A DNA stretch of 54,830 bases, taken from NCBI GenBank assembly GCA_964580185.1, contig CAZOJQ010000016.1, positions 1 to 54,830 on the forward strand, given 5' to 3'. The notes beneath the pieces are model-generated. The model was given only the letters and a program-made list of their open reading frames with translations, searched no databases and was not told the DNA's origin. Position numbers and translations under genes: made by a program. Position 1 is the first letter of the stretch, and each line of letters starts with the position of its first letter. Source of the stretch: CAYWWY01 sp964580185 (GTDB lineage: Bacteria > Thermotogota > Thermotogae > MWEM01). Positions 35,464-42,626 of this stretch are shown here, in pieces.

Positions 35464-36720
35464 CTATTGGTACTTCCTTAGCTCTCTTTGAATGGACTGC
35501 TGAACATCATCCAAGGCCTCTTTGGATGTTTTGGCTCCGCTTTGGACATACTGGAGCGCTTGATTCAACTCTTCCATATAGAACAATCCGACCGGCAGGG
35601 TCGGGAAGAAATAGACATATCCATCGGTAAGCATATCCAAATACACTTCCATGTTGGGAAGGATCGCGTTTTGGAATGCGGGATCACTGATGGCGTCGAT
35701 TCGCGGGGGGATATTGGATAGCGCCGCAGCAAACCTCGCTGATTGGGATGGCGCAGTCAGCCACTCCAAGAATGCAAATGCCTCGTTAGGGGCGGTTGAC
35801 CCTGTTGGAATCGCCCAAAAGGACCCATTTAAATAGGCCACTTTCTCTCTACCTCCCTCGGGAGCGGGAAAGGGAGCAACGCCATATTCGAAATCCGACC
35901 TCGCAAACTGCTTGATAAAGAGGAGTTCCCATTGCCCCGCTTCTTGAATGGCTAACTGGCCCCGATAAAAGGGATTATAGGAACTGGCCATTTCACCCCA
36001 GGTTGCTTGAAACACTCGGATTTTCTGGAGATTGAAGTTCTGATAATAGGATGCAATCCAATCCATAGCTGCGATATTGTTGGGGTGGTTCGCTGTGACT
36101 TCTTCGGTCTGCGCGTCCCATAGCTGCCCCCCGAATACATAGAAGTAGATGTGGCTGATGTTGGGCAAAAAACCCAATCGGCGAATGTTTCCCCGCGTGT
36201 CTTCTCGGAAGAGCAACTGGGCATATCGATCCAACTCGGTGGTATTTGCGGGCGGATGATCCGGATCCAATCCAACTTCTCGGAACAATGCCTTGTTCCA
36301 CATAAAGGCGTAGGTGTTCAAGGTGGTCGGGAGAGCGTATTTTTTTCCTCGGTACGATCCATAGTCCCAAACCCCGTCCAAGTAGTCGGATTCGGTAATT
36401 CCTGCCGAAGTCAGGAAATGGTTCAGTTCTCTCAAAGCCCCGCTTTCTCCAAGAGGAACCACCATCCAGTCCCAGATGGTCACAACATCGGGTGTTGAGG
36501 ATCCGACAAGGGTGGCATTGATCTTCTCTCCTTGACCGATCGGGACAAAAACCGGCCGGACTAAGATTTGGTTCTGACCGCGGTTGAACTCATCCACCAG
36601 GTCAACAAGCGCTCGGCCTTCATCCCCGCCCCACGCGTACCAGAAGGTGATCTCTGTCCGGCTGAAAACCACCACGCAAACCAAAACCAATCCCATCACC
36701 AAGAATAGCCTCTTTTTCAT
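35464..36720 (-). CDS. Sugar ABC transporter substrate-binding protein
   Basis: 418 residues. Signal peptide MKKRLFLVMGLVLVCVVVFS, without a clear lipobox, so the protein is probably free in the periplasm as in other Thermotogota. The mature part has the family-1 solute-binding fold: ITFWYAWGGDEGRALVDLVDEFN, then TPDVVTIWDW, then ALPTTLNTYAFMWNKALF, then the late NGSFWAIPTGSTAPNEAFAFLEWL. GGAGG lies seven bases before the ATG; an in-frame TTG two codons earlier is worse placed. It binds the sugar and feeds the two permeases. The ligand cannot be read from sequence; the context suggests an N-acetylmannosamine-containing or related sugar. Confidence 0.9.
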   Translation of the reverse strand: MKKRLFLVMGLVLVCVVVFSRTEITFWYAWGGDEGRALVDLVDEFNRGQNQILVRPVFVPIGQGEKINATLVGSSTPDVVTIWDWMVVPLGESGALRELNHFLTSAGITESDYLDGVWDYGSYRGKKYALPTTLNTYAFMWNKALFREVGLDPDHPPANTTELDRYAQLLFREDTRGNIRRLGFLPNISHIYFYVFGGQLWDAQTEEVTANHPNNIAAMDWIASYYQNFNLQKIRVFQATWGEMASSYNPFYRGQLAIQEAGQWELLFIKQFARSDFEYGVAPFPAPEGGREKVAYLNGSFWAIPTGSTAPNEAFAFLEWLTAPSQSARFAAALSNIPPRIDAISDPAFQNAILPNMEVYLDMLTDGYVYFFPTLPVGLFYMEELNQALQYVQSGAKTSKEALDDVQQSIQRELRKYQ

Positions 36721-36722
36721 TG

Positions 36723-38162
36723 TCAATCCTCCAATCTTCGAAGATACGATTGATACTCGTTGTACAAAGTTTCCGCTCTTCCTCCGATCCTGGGAGTCAT
36801 ATAGTGGGGGAAATCGAAGATAATCGTTTTTTCCGCAAATGGCGATTGCTTGTTCAGCTGCTCTTTAACTCGGGAAAACTCCGCAGGGATCGCCTGCCAT
36901 CCTTGTGAATCGACAGGCCAACCGTGAATCTGGTCGAATACTTCCACATTGACCCAAAACCGAACTCCATGTTTTTCCATAACCGGTTGCAGGGCTTTCA
37001 TCACGGCGGCAGATTCATCCACCGTTGTCCGTTTGGTCCCCACGCCATCTTGCATAGCAATGATATTCACTTTCGCCTGACTCAGCACTTCATCCCACCA
37101 TGCGGCGTACTGTTCTCCATCCGGATTGATGCCGAAGTAGGGGGAGAGCATGACAGGTTTCTTCGTAAGCATACGGGCATAGGTGCTCATGGACCGCAGG
37201 TACGATACTACCGCGTCTTTTCGAGCTTGGGTCAGGAATGTCCGGTCATCGATCTCCTCAGGCAGATACCATCCCGCCAAAGAAGGATGGTGCTGATACC
37301 TTTGAAAGAGCTCTGTGAGGATTTGCTGATTCATGCGTGCTTGTTCGAGGGGATGAAACTGACCCGACCAGTAGGAAGGGTTCAACGACAAGCCTAAAAA
37401 AACGTTCATCTTCATCCGGTCGGCATTTTCCAGGATCAACCCCAAAGTATCGGGAATTTCTCCCGGATCCATTCGATCCAATTGGACTAGACCCGCTTTC
37501 AGATATGATGAGCCATCATTGGATATATACAGCTCAAACCCATAAGCGGGCACTTGAACACCGGATATCTCGGATCTCATAAAGGTGACTTCAACCGAAT
37601 CAATCGAAACAAGCTCCTCGAGATCGATGACAATCTCGATCGGCCTGCCAGGGAACTGCCATCCAACCATGTCAGCCCATACAAAGTTGGCTCGACCATC
37701 TGTGATTTTGCTTTCTGCGGGATATTGCGGGTGGGCGTTGGGAGAAAGGGTAAATGGTTTTCCCACGGATACAGGTTTCTCCTGGTTTTTCACCAGAACC
37801 TCCGCAATCATCGTCCATTCAACGCTTGTTGGTTCGATTCGAACTTTTACAAACCTTGTTCGCGCGCTCCCGGACCAAGCCAATTCAAACAAGCTTTCAT
37901 CCGGAATCGAATCCTCAGTTTTTGCATACTGGGACGGATAATAGAATCGATCGCCATAAGCGCTGTATTGGATGATGATTGTGTCGATACCGATCCTCTG
38001 CATACGTTCCAATTCCTGACTCCAATCTTCTAACCCAAACCGGGCCATTTGACCGTCAAGTTGGATAAACGCTCCGGTGATCCGATTGTGATCTTGGCCC
38101 GAGCCAAAGAATCCAGCAGAAAGGCCAAAAAATAAACATAAAAGGATTGCCACATGTTTCAT
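36723..38162 (-). CDS. Exported DUF4434 protein with an inserted discoidin-like domain
   Basis: 479 residues. Signal peptide MKHVAILLCLFFGLSAGFFG. The DUF4434 glycosidase-like TIM barrel begins with ITGAFIQLDGQMARF and LERMQRIGIDTIIIQYSAYG. It is then interrupted from about residue 90 to 235 by a domain of the same kind as the two in the gene at 32686 (KITDGRANFVWADMVGW, IEIVIDL, YISNDGSSY). It resumes at DTLGLILENADRMKMNVFLGL, SLAGWYLPEEID and the KVNIIAMQDGVG strand. Acidic residues at strand ends (YLPEEID, FWVNVEVFD) fit a glycoside hydrolase, though no activity is known for DUF4434. First gene of the leftward operon, with AAAGGAG before its ATG. Confidence 0.75.
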   Translation of the reverse strand: MKHVAILLCLFFGLSAGFFGSGQDHNRITGAFIQLDGQMARFGLEDWSQELERMQRIGIDTIIIQYSAYGDRFYYPSQYAKTEDSIPDESLFELAWSGSARTRFVKVRIEPTSVEWTMIAEVLVKNQEKPVSVGKPFTLSPNAHPQYPAESKITDGRANFVWADMVGWQFPGRPIEIVIDLEELVSIDSVEVTFMRSEISGVQVPAYGFELYISNDGSSYLKAGLVQLDRMDPGEIPDTLGLILENADRMKMNVFLGLSLNPSYWSGQFHPLEQARMNQQILTELFQRYQHHPSLAGWYLPEEIDDRTFLTQARKDAVVSYLRSMSTYARMLTKKPVMLSPYFGINPDGEQYAAWWDEVLSQAKVNIIAMQDGVGTKRTTVDESAAVMKALQPVMEKHGVRFWVNVEVFDQIHGWPVDSQGWQAIPAEFSRVKEQLNKQSPFAEKTIIFDFPHYMTPRIGGRAETLYNEYQSYLRRLED

Positions 38163-38308
38163 GAAATCACTCTCCTTTGCGGGCTGTCCCAGATCAACCT
38201 TCCGTTTCTACCCATCCGTCGCCGATTTCGTCGATCCGGAACCTCCTGTTCGTACGGTCGCTCTGAAGATCCAGCAACATCATAAATCAAAATGGAGCTT
38301 ATGTCCAA

Positions 38309-38338
38309 AATATACCATACGAGTGGAGATATTTACAA
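38309..38338 (-). promoter_or_regulatory. Leftward promoter of the sugar transport operon
   Basis: On the minus strand, -35 TTGTAA (38338-38333), an 18-base spacer ending in TGG, and -10 TATATT (38314-38309). The leader to the DUF4434 gene is about 140 bases. Confidence 0.5.
38324..38338. promoter_or_regulatory. Candidate RpiR operator, degenerate copy
   Basis: Read on the minus strand it is TTGTAAATATCTCCA. The right half ATCTCCA equals that of the palindrome at 38431-38445; the left half matches four of seven bases. It overlaps the -35 box and spacer of the leftward promoter. Confidence 0.4.
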
Positions 38339-38424
38339 CGTCCAGTTATCCCAATTACCGTTGTTTATCGGCATATTCCTTTGATAATCGACATTATTCG
38401 GAGATTTACTCATTATATTTTGGG

Positions 38425-38454
38425 TTGAAATGGAAATAATCTCCATGGTATACT
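38425..38454 (+). promoter_or_regulatory. Rightward promoter of the nanE-ROK-rpiR operon
   Basis: -35 TTGAAA at 38425-38430, an 18-base spacer ending in TGG, and -10 TATACT at 38449-38454, 32 bases before the GTG start of the epimerase gene. Confidence 0.65.
38431..38445. promoter_or_regulatory. Candidate RpiR operator (15-bp palindrome)
   Basis: TGGAAATAATCTCCA is a palindrome of the form TGGARAT-N-ATYTCCA, filling the space between the -35 and -10 boxes. The spaced GAAAT/ATTTC form resembles known RpiR-family operators. The RpiR gene is third in this operon, so autoregulation is expected. Confidence 0.55.
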
Positions 38455-38486
38455 TACACTGGTTTTTGGACAAGGGGGTGTAGCGC

Positions 38487-39167
38487 GTGGTTCTTCAACC
38501 TGGTCTGATCGTGAGTATTCAATTGTTTCCCGAAGATCCCGTATACGAAGACGGGTTCTTTCGAGGAATGGTGAAATCCGCTCTACAGGAACAGATTTCC
38601 GGAATCCGTACGGAAAGCGCCAGACATGTTCACATCGTCCGGGAAATGACCCAGCTGCCCGTCATTGGGTTGTCCAAAGACCGAACCTTTGAAGCCTTTA
38701 TCACACCAACCACCGAGCATATCAAGGAAATCCTTGACGCAGGGGCGCATATCATAGCGATCGATTGCACCCAAACTCGACGCCCCCAACCGGTGGAGCA
38801 ACTGTTTCGTTTCATTCGAGATCAATATCCGAGGGTTGAAATCATGGCCGACATATCTTCGGTCGAGGACGCGCAAAAGATCCATCCCCTTGATCCAGAC
38901 TACTTTGCAACAACACTTGCCGGTTATACCCATTACACAACCCACGTTCAGCAACCCGATTTCTCATTGATTGAGCAACTGATTGCCTATTACCCGGGGA
39001 TCCCAATCATTGCCGAGGGAAACATTTGGACGCCGGATCAAGCGCAAAAAGCCATGAAGATCGGCGCGTACGCCGTGACCGTTGGAAGCGCCATTACACG
39101 ACCATGGCTGATTACCCGGAGGTTTGTTCACGCAATCCGCAATCAGGGGGGACCGAGTGGCCCATGA
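38487..39167 (+). CDS. nanE: NanE-like N-acetylmannosamine-6-phosphate 2-epimerase
   Basis: 226 residues, TIM barrel. It should convert N-acetylmannosamine-6-phosphate to N-acetylglucosamine-6-phosphate. Family marks are IVSIQLFPEDP at strand 1, SGIRTES, the lysine in LPVIGLSKDR, FITPTTEHIKEI, the aspartate in IIAIDCTQTRRP, and the glutamate in IIAEGNIWTPDQAQKA. The strand-1 motif reads SIQ where most NanE have SCQ. The start is GTG after AAGGGGGTG. It is followed by a ROK kinase that could supply its substrate. No sialate lyase gene (nanA) is present, so free N-acetylmannosamine or a polymer of it is a better guess than sialic acid. Confidence 0.85.
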   Translation: MVLQPGLIVSIQLFPEDPVYEDGFFRGMVKSALQEQISGIRTESARHVHIVREMTQLPVIGLSKDRTFEAFITPTTEHIKEILDAGAHIIAIDCTQTRRPQPVEQLFRFIRDQYPRVEIMADISSVEDAQKIHPLDPDYFATTLAGYTHYTTHVQQPDFSLIEQLIAYYPGIPIIAEGNIWTPDQAQKAMKIGAYAVTVGSAITRPWLITRRFVHAIRNQGGPSGP

Positions 39168-39198
39168 AAGGCTGGGGGAAGTTCAGGAGGAAGCAGGA

Positions 39199-40062
39199 AT
39201 GATACTAGGAATTGATATCGGAGGAACGGCTATTAAATACGCGCTCGTAGATACTGAGTCCCTGAGCGTCCATACGAAAACCACAGTGGAGTTGACCACA
39301 GATCATCCCGCCCGCCAGGTTCTGAGCATTCTTTCGAAATATCCGGACATCTCTTTGGTCGGGATTGCTACGGCGGGGAAAGTCGATTCAATGAACGGGC
39401 GGATTGTAGGCGCTACCGCCAATCTAAAGAATTGGCAGTCCTTGAACGCCTCCTTATTGCGGAATGAGTCGGGCAAAGAGATCTTTTTGATGAACGATGC
39501 CAATGCAGCGGCCCTTGCTGAATCCAGAGTGTGGGGCTGTCAAAACCTGGCTGCAATGACAATAGGGACCGGTTTGGGCGGCGGTGTGGTGATTGGAGGC
39601 AAAGTCCTGATCGGAAGCCAGTTTGAGGCTTCTGAGTTTGGGCATGTAGTCCTTCACCCAAACGGATTGGCCTGCAACTGTGGAAAACGCGGGTGCGCCG
39701 AGCGGTACATCCGAATGAAGCGATTGCACGAAAAAACAGGGATCGATCTGCGCGCTGACCTGATCCAGGCGTTCAAACGGGGTGATCCTGGAGTAGCCCA
39801 GGCCGTTGATCAGCTCATTGACGATCTGTGCATTCTGATCGATCACGTCTTTTTGATGGTTTCTGTCGAAACCCTGATTATATCCGGGGGAATTACGGAA
39901 CTGGGAGACACGCTTTTGCCCATGATCCGACAAAAACAAAGCCATTACACGCCATACTCTGCGTATAGCGAGCAACAGATCGAACTGGGTATGCGGGCTA
40001 ACGACGCGGGGATTATTGGCGCGGCTATTTTCGCGCGAGAAGGGAAGGGATGTCTGTTGTGA
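39199..40062 (+). CDS. ROK family sugar kinase (probable N-acetylmannosamine or N-acetylglucosamine kinase)
   Basis: 287 residues from the ATG eight bases after AGGAGG; the frame extends 25 codons upstream into nanE without a better start. ASKHA-fold kinase: phosphate motif GIDIGGTAIKYALVD at residues 4-18, catalytic Asp in LMNDANAAALAE, glycine loop IGTGLGGGVVIGG, and the ROK zinc site His in EFGHVVLHP with Cys159, Cys161 and Cys166 in CNCGKRGCAE. There is no N-terminal helix-turn-helix, so this is a kinase, not a ROK repressor. Next to nanE the likely reaction is ATP-dependent 6-phosphorylation of N-acetylmannosamine. It overlaps the next gene by 13 bases. Confidence 0.88.
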   Translation: MILGIDIGGTAIKYALVDTESLSVHTKTTVELTTDHPARQVLSILSKYPDISLVGIATAGKVDSMNGRIVGATANLKNWQSLNASLLRNESGKEIFLMNDANAAALAESRVWGCQNLAAMTIGTGLGGGVVIGGKVLIGSQFEASEFGHVVLHPNGLACNCGKRGCAERYIRMKRLHEKTGIDLRADLIQAFKRGDPGVAQAVDQLIDDLCILIDHVFLMVSVETLIISGGITELGDTLLPMIRQKQSHYTPYSAYSEQQIELGMRANDAGIIGAAIFAREGKGCLL

Positions 40063-40883
40063 TTCCTTTGGAACAGTTGAATGTATTTGACCTGATTGAA
40101 AGCCACAAAAACCACCTGACAAAAAAAGAGCAGTCTTTGGTTGCCTTCATTACCCAGTATCCGGCAAAAGTGATGGAAATGAGCATCACCGAGCTTTCCG
40201 ATACCGCCTTGATGGGAGAAGGCACCATCGTACGATTCTGTCAAAAATTGGGGTTTGGAGGATTCCAGCAGTTCAAAATTGCGATTGCCCGATCATTTGA
40301 ACCCCCGACCATTTCCAGCGAAGTCATTGAACGCCTTCGCCAGAGTCATATCGATGTAATCCAACGAACCTCTCAAATGTTGGATCAAAAGGTGCTCCAC
40401 CAAGCAGCGAAAACGATCGCGGATTCGCGCAAAACCTATCTCATCGGCGCGGGCGCTTCAGGAGCTACCGCTCAGGATGGCATGTACAAGTTCATGAGAA
40501 TTGGAATCGACGCAGAATACCTCGCCGATGCGCATATGATGGCCATGAAGATCAGCTTGGCCAGTGACTTGGATGTATTGATCGCTTTTTCTCAGAGCGG
40601 TTCTACTGGATTGATCGTCGATTTGGCCCAATCGGCGCGCGACCACAAGATCCCCGTGATCTCCGTAACAGGATACGCCCGGAGTCCATTGGCGCAGCAT
40701 ACGGACTACCTCATTCTGATTCCCACCCGGGAAACGCCCTTTGAGAGTGGCGCCGTCCGATCCAAAATTGCCCAACTCCATGTTCTCGAAGTGCTGTTCG
40801 AGTACGTTTTCGCCCAATCTCCGAACAAAGCCACAAACAACCTGTCCCGGACTGCCCAAGGAGTAGCGCGCTGGATCTACTAA
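40050..40883 (+). CDS. RpiR/MurR family transcriptional regulator
   Basis: 277 residues. The N-terminal HTH_6 domain covers about 5-80 (HLTKKEQSLVAFITQYPAKVMEMSITELSD, then GEGTIVRFCQKLGFGGFQQFK). The C-terminal SIS domain (about 105-250) has TYLIGAGASGATAQDGMYKFMRIG and IAFSQSGSTGLIVDLAQSA, which bind phosphosugars. Such proteins usually repress or activate amino-sugar genes in response to a sugar phosphate, here probably ManNAc-6-P or GlcNAc-6-P. GAAGGGAAGGG precedes the ATG within the ROK gene. Candidate binding sites are at 38431-38445 and 38324-38338. Confidence 0.9.
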   Translation: MSVVIPLEQLNVFDLIESHKNHLTKKEQSLVAFITQYPAKVMEMSITELSDTALMGEGTIVRFCQKLGFGGFQQFKIAIARSFEPPTISSEVIERLRQSHIDVIQRTSQMLDQKVLHQAAKTIADSRKTYLIGAGASGATAQDGMYKFMRIGIDAEYLADAHMMAMKISLASDLDVLIAFSQSGSTGLIVDLAQSARDHKIPVISVTGYARSPLAQHTDYLILIPTRETPFESGAVRSKIAQLHVLEVLFEYVFAQSPNKATNNLSRTAQGVARWIY

Positions 40884-40901
40884 AGGAAAGGAGGTTGATC
40901 C

Positions 40902-41276
40902 ATGCAACAAGAGCCCCCGCCCCAAAAGGGGTTGATTCTTTTTCTGGGAACGCGCGATTTAGAGCAAACTCATCTGTTTTACACCAAAGCATTGGGATTG
41001 TCCATGATCATCGACCAAGGCGCTTGTCGGATTTACCAAGTCCCTGGAGGGGGATTCATCGGATTTTGCGCCCATATTGCCCCGGTCTATGGAGAGAAAA
41101 GCCCGATTGTGACTATTGTTACACCGGATGTGGATGGGTTCTATGATCGACTGGTCAAATGGGGTTCTAAGATTCCCCATCCACCCAGGTTCTACGAACG
41201 CTTTGGAATCTACCACTTTTTTTTGTCCGATCCCAACGGCTATACCCTTGAAATCCAACGATTTGTCAATCCCTGA
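40902..41276 (+). CDS. VOC (glyoxalase/dioxygenase fold) family protein
   Basis: 124 residues, two beta-alpha-beta-beta-beta units. Strand LILFLGTRDLEQTHLFYTKALGL opens the first, and FYERFGIYHFFLSDPNGYTLEIQRF closes the second with the conserved Glu of the metal site. Not all metal ligands of glyoxalase I are evident, so its activity is open. AAAGGAGG precedes the ATG. It follows the RpiR gene after 18 bases, so it is in the same transcript. A role in handling a reactive sugar by-product is possible but unproven. Confidence 0.8.
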   Translation: MQQEPPPQKGLILFLGTRDLEQTHLFYTKALGLSMIIDQGACRIYQVPGGGFIGFCAHIAPVYGEKSPIVTIVTPDVDGFYDRLVKWGSKIPHPPRFYERFGIYHFFLSDPNGYTLEIQRFVNP

Positions 41277-41287
41277 TCCAATTTCCG

Positions 41288-41296
41288 TGCTATAAT
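41288..41296 (+). promoter_or_regulatory. Extended -10 promoter of the PfkB kinase gene
   Basis: TGC then perfect TATAAT at 41291-41296, 40 bases before the start. The kinase can therefore be expressed apart from the genes upstream. Confidence 0.6.
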
Positions 41297-41335
41297 ACGG
41301 TTGGTTCGATCCGGATCTAGGAAGGAGTATTGTTG

Positions 41336-42259
41336 ATGCGTCCAAACCGATCCAAGATCGTTGTTGTTGGGGAAATGCTTGTGGATTGGATCTCCGGCCG
41401 TTATGAGACCAATCTTTCACGGGTGAAATCCTTTCGAAGGCATTTTGGCGGGTCTCCGGCCAATATTGCTGTCAACCTAAACCAGTTGGGGATCGAACCG
41501 GCGCTGGTTACGCGAGTAGGGGCTGATCCATTTGGCGCTTTTTTGGAAAACCAGTTGCGGGAAGCGGGCGTTTCCCTCCGCCATGTCCAAAGAGACCCGA
41601 TCCATCCCACATCCATGGTCTTCGTTTGCAAGTCCCGGAGCTCTCCTTCTTTTTTCCCCATCCGCGGCGCGGACCAATATCTGGAACAACCCGAATCGAT
41701 GGAGGAACTGCTCGATTCCGCTTCATATATGCACTTGAGCGCTTGGCCAATCTCTCATCCACATGCCCGAAAGACAGTCGAGGCGATGATCGATATGGCT
41801 CGCCAAAAAGGGGTTTTGATCGGGTTTGACCCGAATTATCGCAAGGTGTTGTGGGAACAGGGTCACGAGGCGATTGAATACATCCGAAATCTCCTATCCA
41901 AGGTGCATTTGTGCAAACCTTCTGAAGACGATTCCGGTTACCTCTTCGGAATCCAAGAACCTTATTCAGCGATTCGAATCTTTCACGAGTTGGGGGCGCG
42001 TCAGGTGGTCTTCTCCATGGGAGCGAAAGGCGCGTTGGTATCGGAGGGTGGAGTGATCAAGGAGCTACCGCCTCAAGCCCGCGTTGTTGTCGATACAACA
42101 GGGGCGGGTGACGGATTTTGGTCGGGTTTGTATGCAGGTCTTTCTACTGGAAAGAACTTGTGGGAGAGCGCTTGCTTGGGCAATGCAATTGCTGCGTTTC
42201 GTGTGGAACGGATTGGAACCGACGACGTCTTACCCGCCATGAACGGCTGGATTGACTAA
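41336..42259 (+). CDS. PfkB family carbohydrate kinase
   Basis: 307 residues from the ATG; the TTG two codons earlier is too close to the GAAGGAG site. Ribokinase-like fold: IVVVGEMLVDWISG, then the PfkB signature-1 region FRRHFGGSPANIAVNLNQLG, then VLIGFDPNYRKVLW, and signature 2 with the catalytic Asp in VVDTTGAGDGFWSGL. The substrate could be fructose, a keto-deoxy acid, or another sugar; the family is too broad to say. It has its own promoter and terminator, and its position after the amino-sugar operon suggests a related pathway. Confidence 0.85.
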   Translation: MRPNRSKIVVVGEMLVDWISGRYETNLSRVKSFRRHFGGSPANIAVNLNQLGIEPALVTRVGADPFGAFLENQLREAGVSLRHVQRDPIHPTSMVFVCKSRSSPSFFPIRGADQYLEQPESMEELLDSASYMHLSAWPISHPHARKTVEAMIDMARQKGVLIGFDPNYRKVLWEQGHEAIEYIRNLLSKVHLCKPSEDDSGYLFGIQEPYSAIRIFHELGARQVVFSMGAKGALVSEGGVIKELPPQARVVVDTTGAGDGFWSGLYAGLSTGKNLWESACLGNAIAAFRVERIGTDDVLPAMNGWID

Positions 42260-42271
42260 GGCTTCGGATCG

Positions 42272-42304
42272 AACCTGCCTTGTGACGTGAGGTGGGTTTT
42301 TTTT
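42272..42304 (+). terminator. Rho-independent terminator after the PfkB kinase gene
   Basis: Nine-base stem AACCTGCCT/AGGTGGGTT (with two G-U pairs), a nine-base loop, and eight T residues in all. Confidence 0.75.
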
Positions 42305-42313
42305 CGGACCCCT

Positions 42314-42619
42314 TCAGGGACCGTTCCAACCGAACCGCTGTAAATCGATCCGTTCACTCTCGTCAAACTCGATTCCCTCAGCTTCCAATATCCCTCGTTG
42401 GATCATCCGGGCTTCCGGATCGGCCATGCTCATTTCGCCTTTGCGGTTGACGACTCGAAACCAAGGAACACTGGTTCCTTCTTTCAAGGCAGACAAGGCA
42501 TATCCCACAGTCCGCGCCCCACAACGGCCCGATAGCTGCGCAATGGTCCCATAGGTCGTGACAGTTCCCCGTGGAACCATCCGAACCAGTTGGTATATGG
42601 AATCATACAAAGAGTTCAT
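42314..42619 (-). CDS. Alkyltransferase-like (ATL) DNA damage protein
   Basis: 101 residues, only the DNA-binding domain of O6-alkylguanine transferases: VRMVPRGTVTTYGTIAQLSG, then ARTVGYALSALKEG, then PWFRVVNRKGEMS. The active-site motif PCHRV of true transferases is PWFRV here, so the acceptor cysteine is replaced by tryptophan and no repair by methyl transfer is possible. Known ATL proteins bind O6-alkylguanine and hand it to nucleotide excision repair. The ATG lies eight bases after the flgL stop with no ribosome binding site of its own, so it appears coupled to the flagellar operon. Confidence 0.88.
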   Translation of the reverse strand: MNSLYDSIYQLVRMVPRGTVTTYGTIAQLSGRCGARTVGYALSALKEGTSVPWFRVVNRKGEMSMADPEARMIQRGILEAEGIEFDESERIDLQRFGWNGP

Positions 42620-42626
42620 GGATCGG

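Larger units (their letters stand above)
38163..38486. other. Regulatory region between the two arms of the sugar locus
   Basis: No gene. It holds a leftward promoter at about 38309-38338, a rightward promoter at 38425-38454, a palindrome within the rightward promoter and a degenerate copy over the leftward one. The part next to the DUF4434 gene (38163-38300) shows nothing beyond the leader of that operon. Confidence 0.7.
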
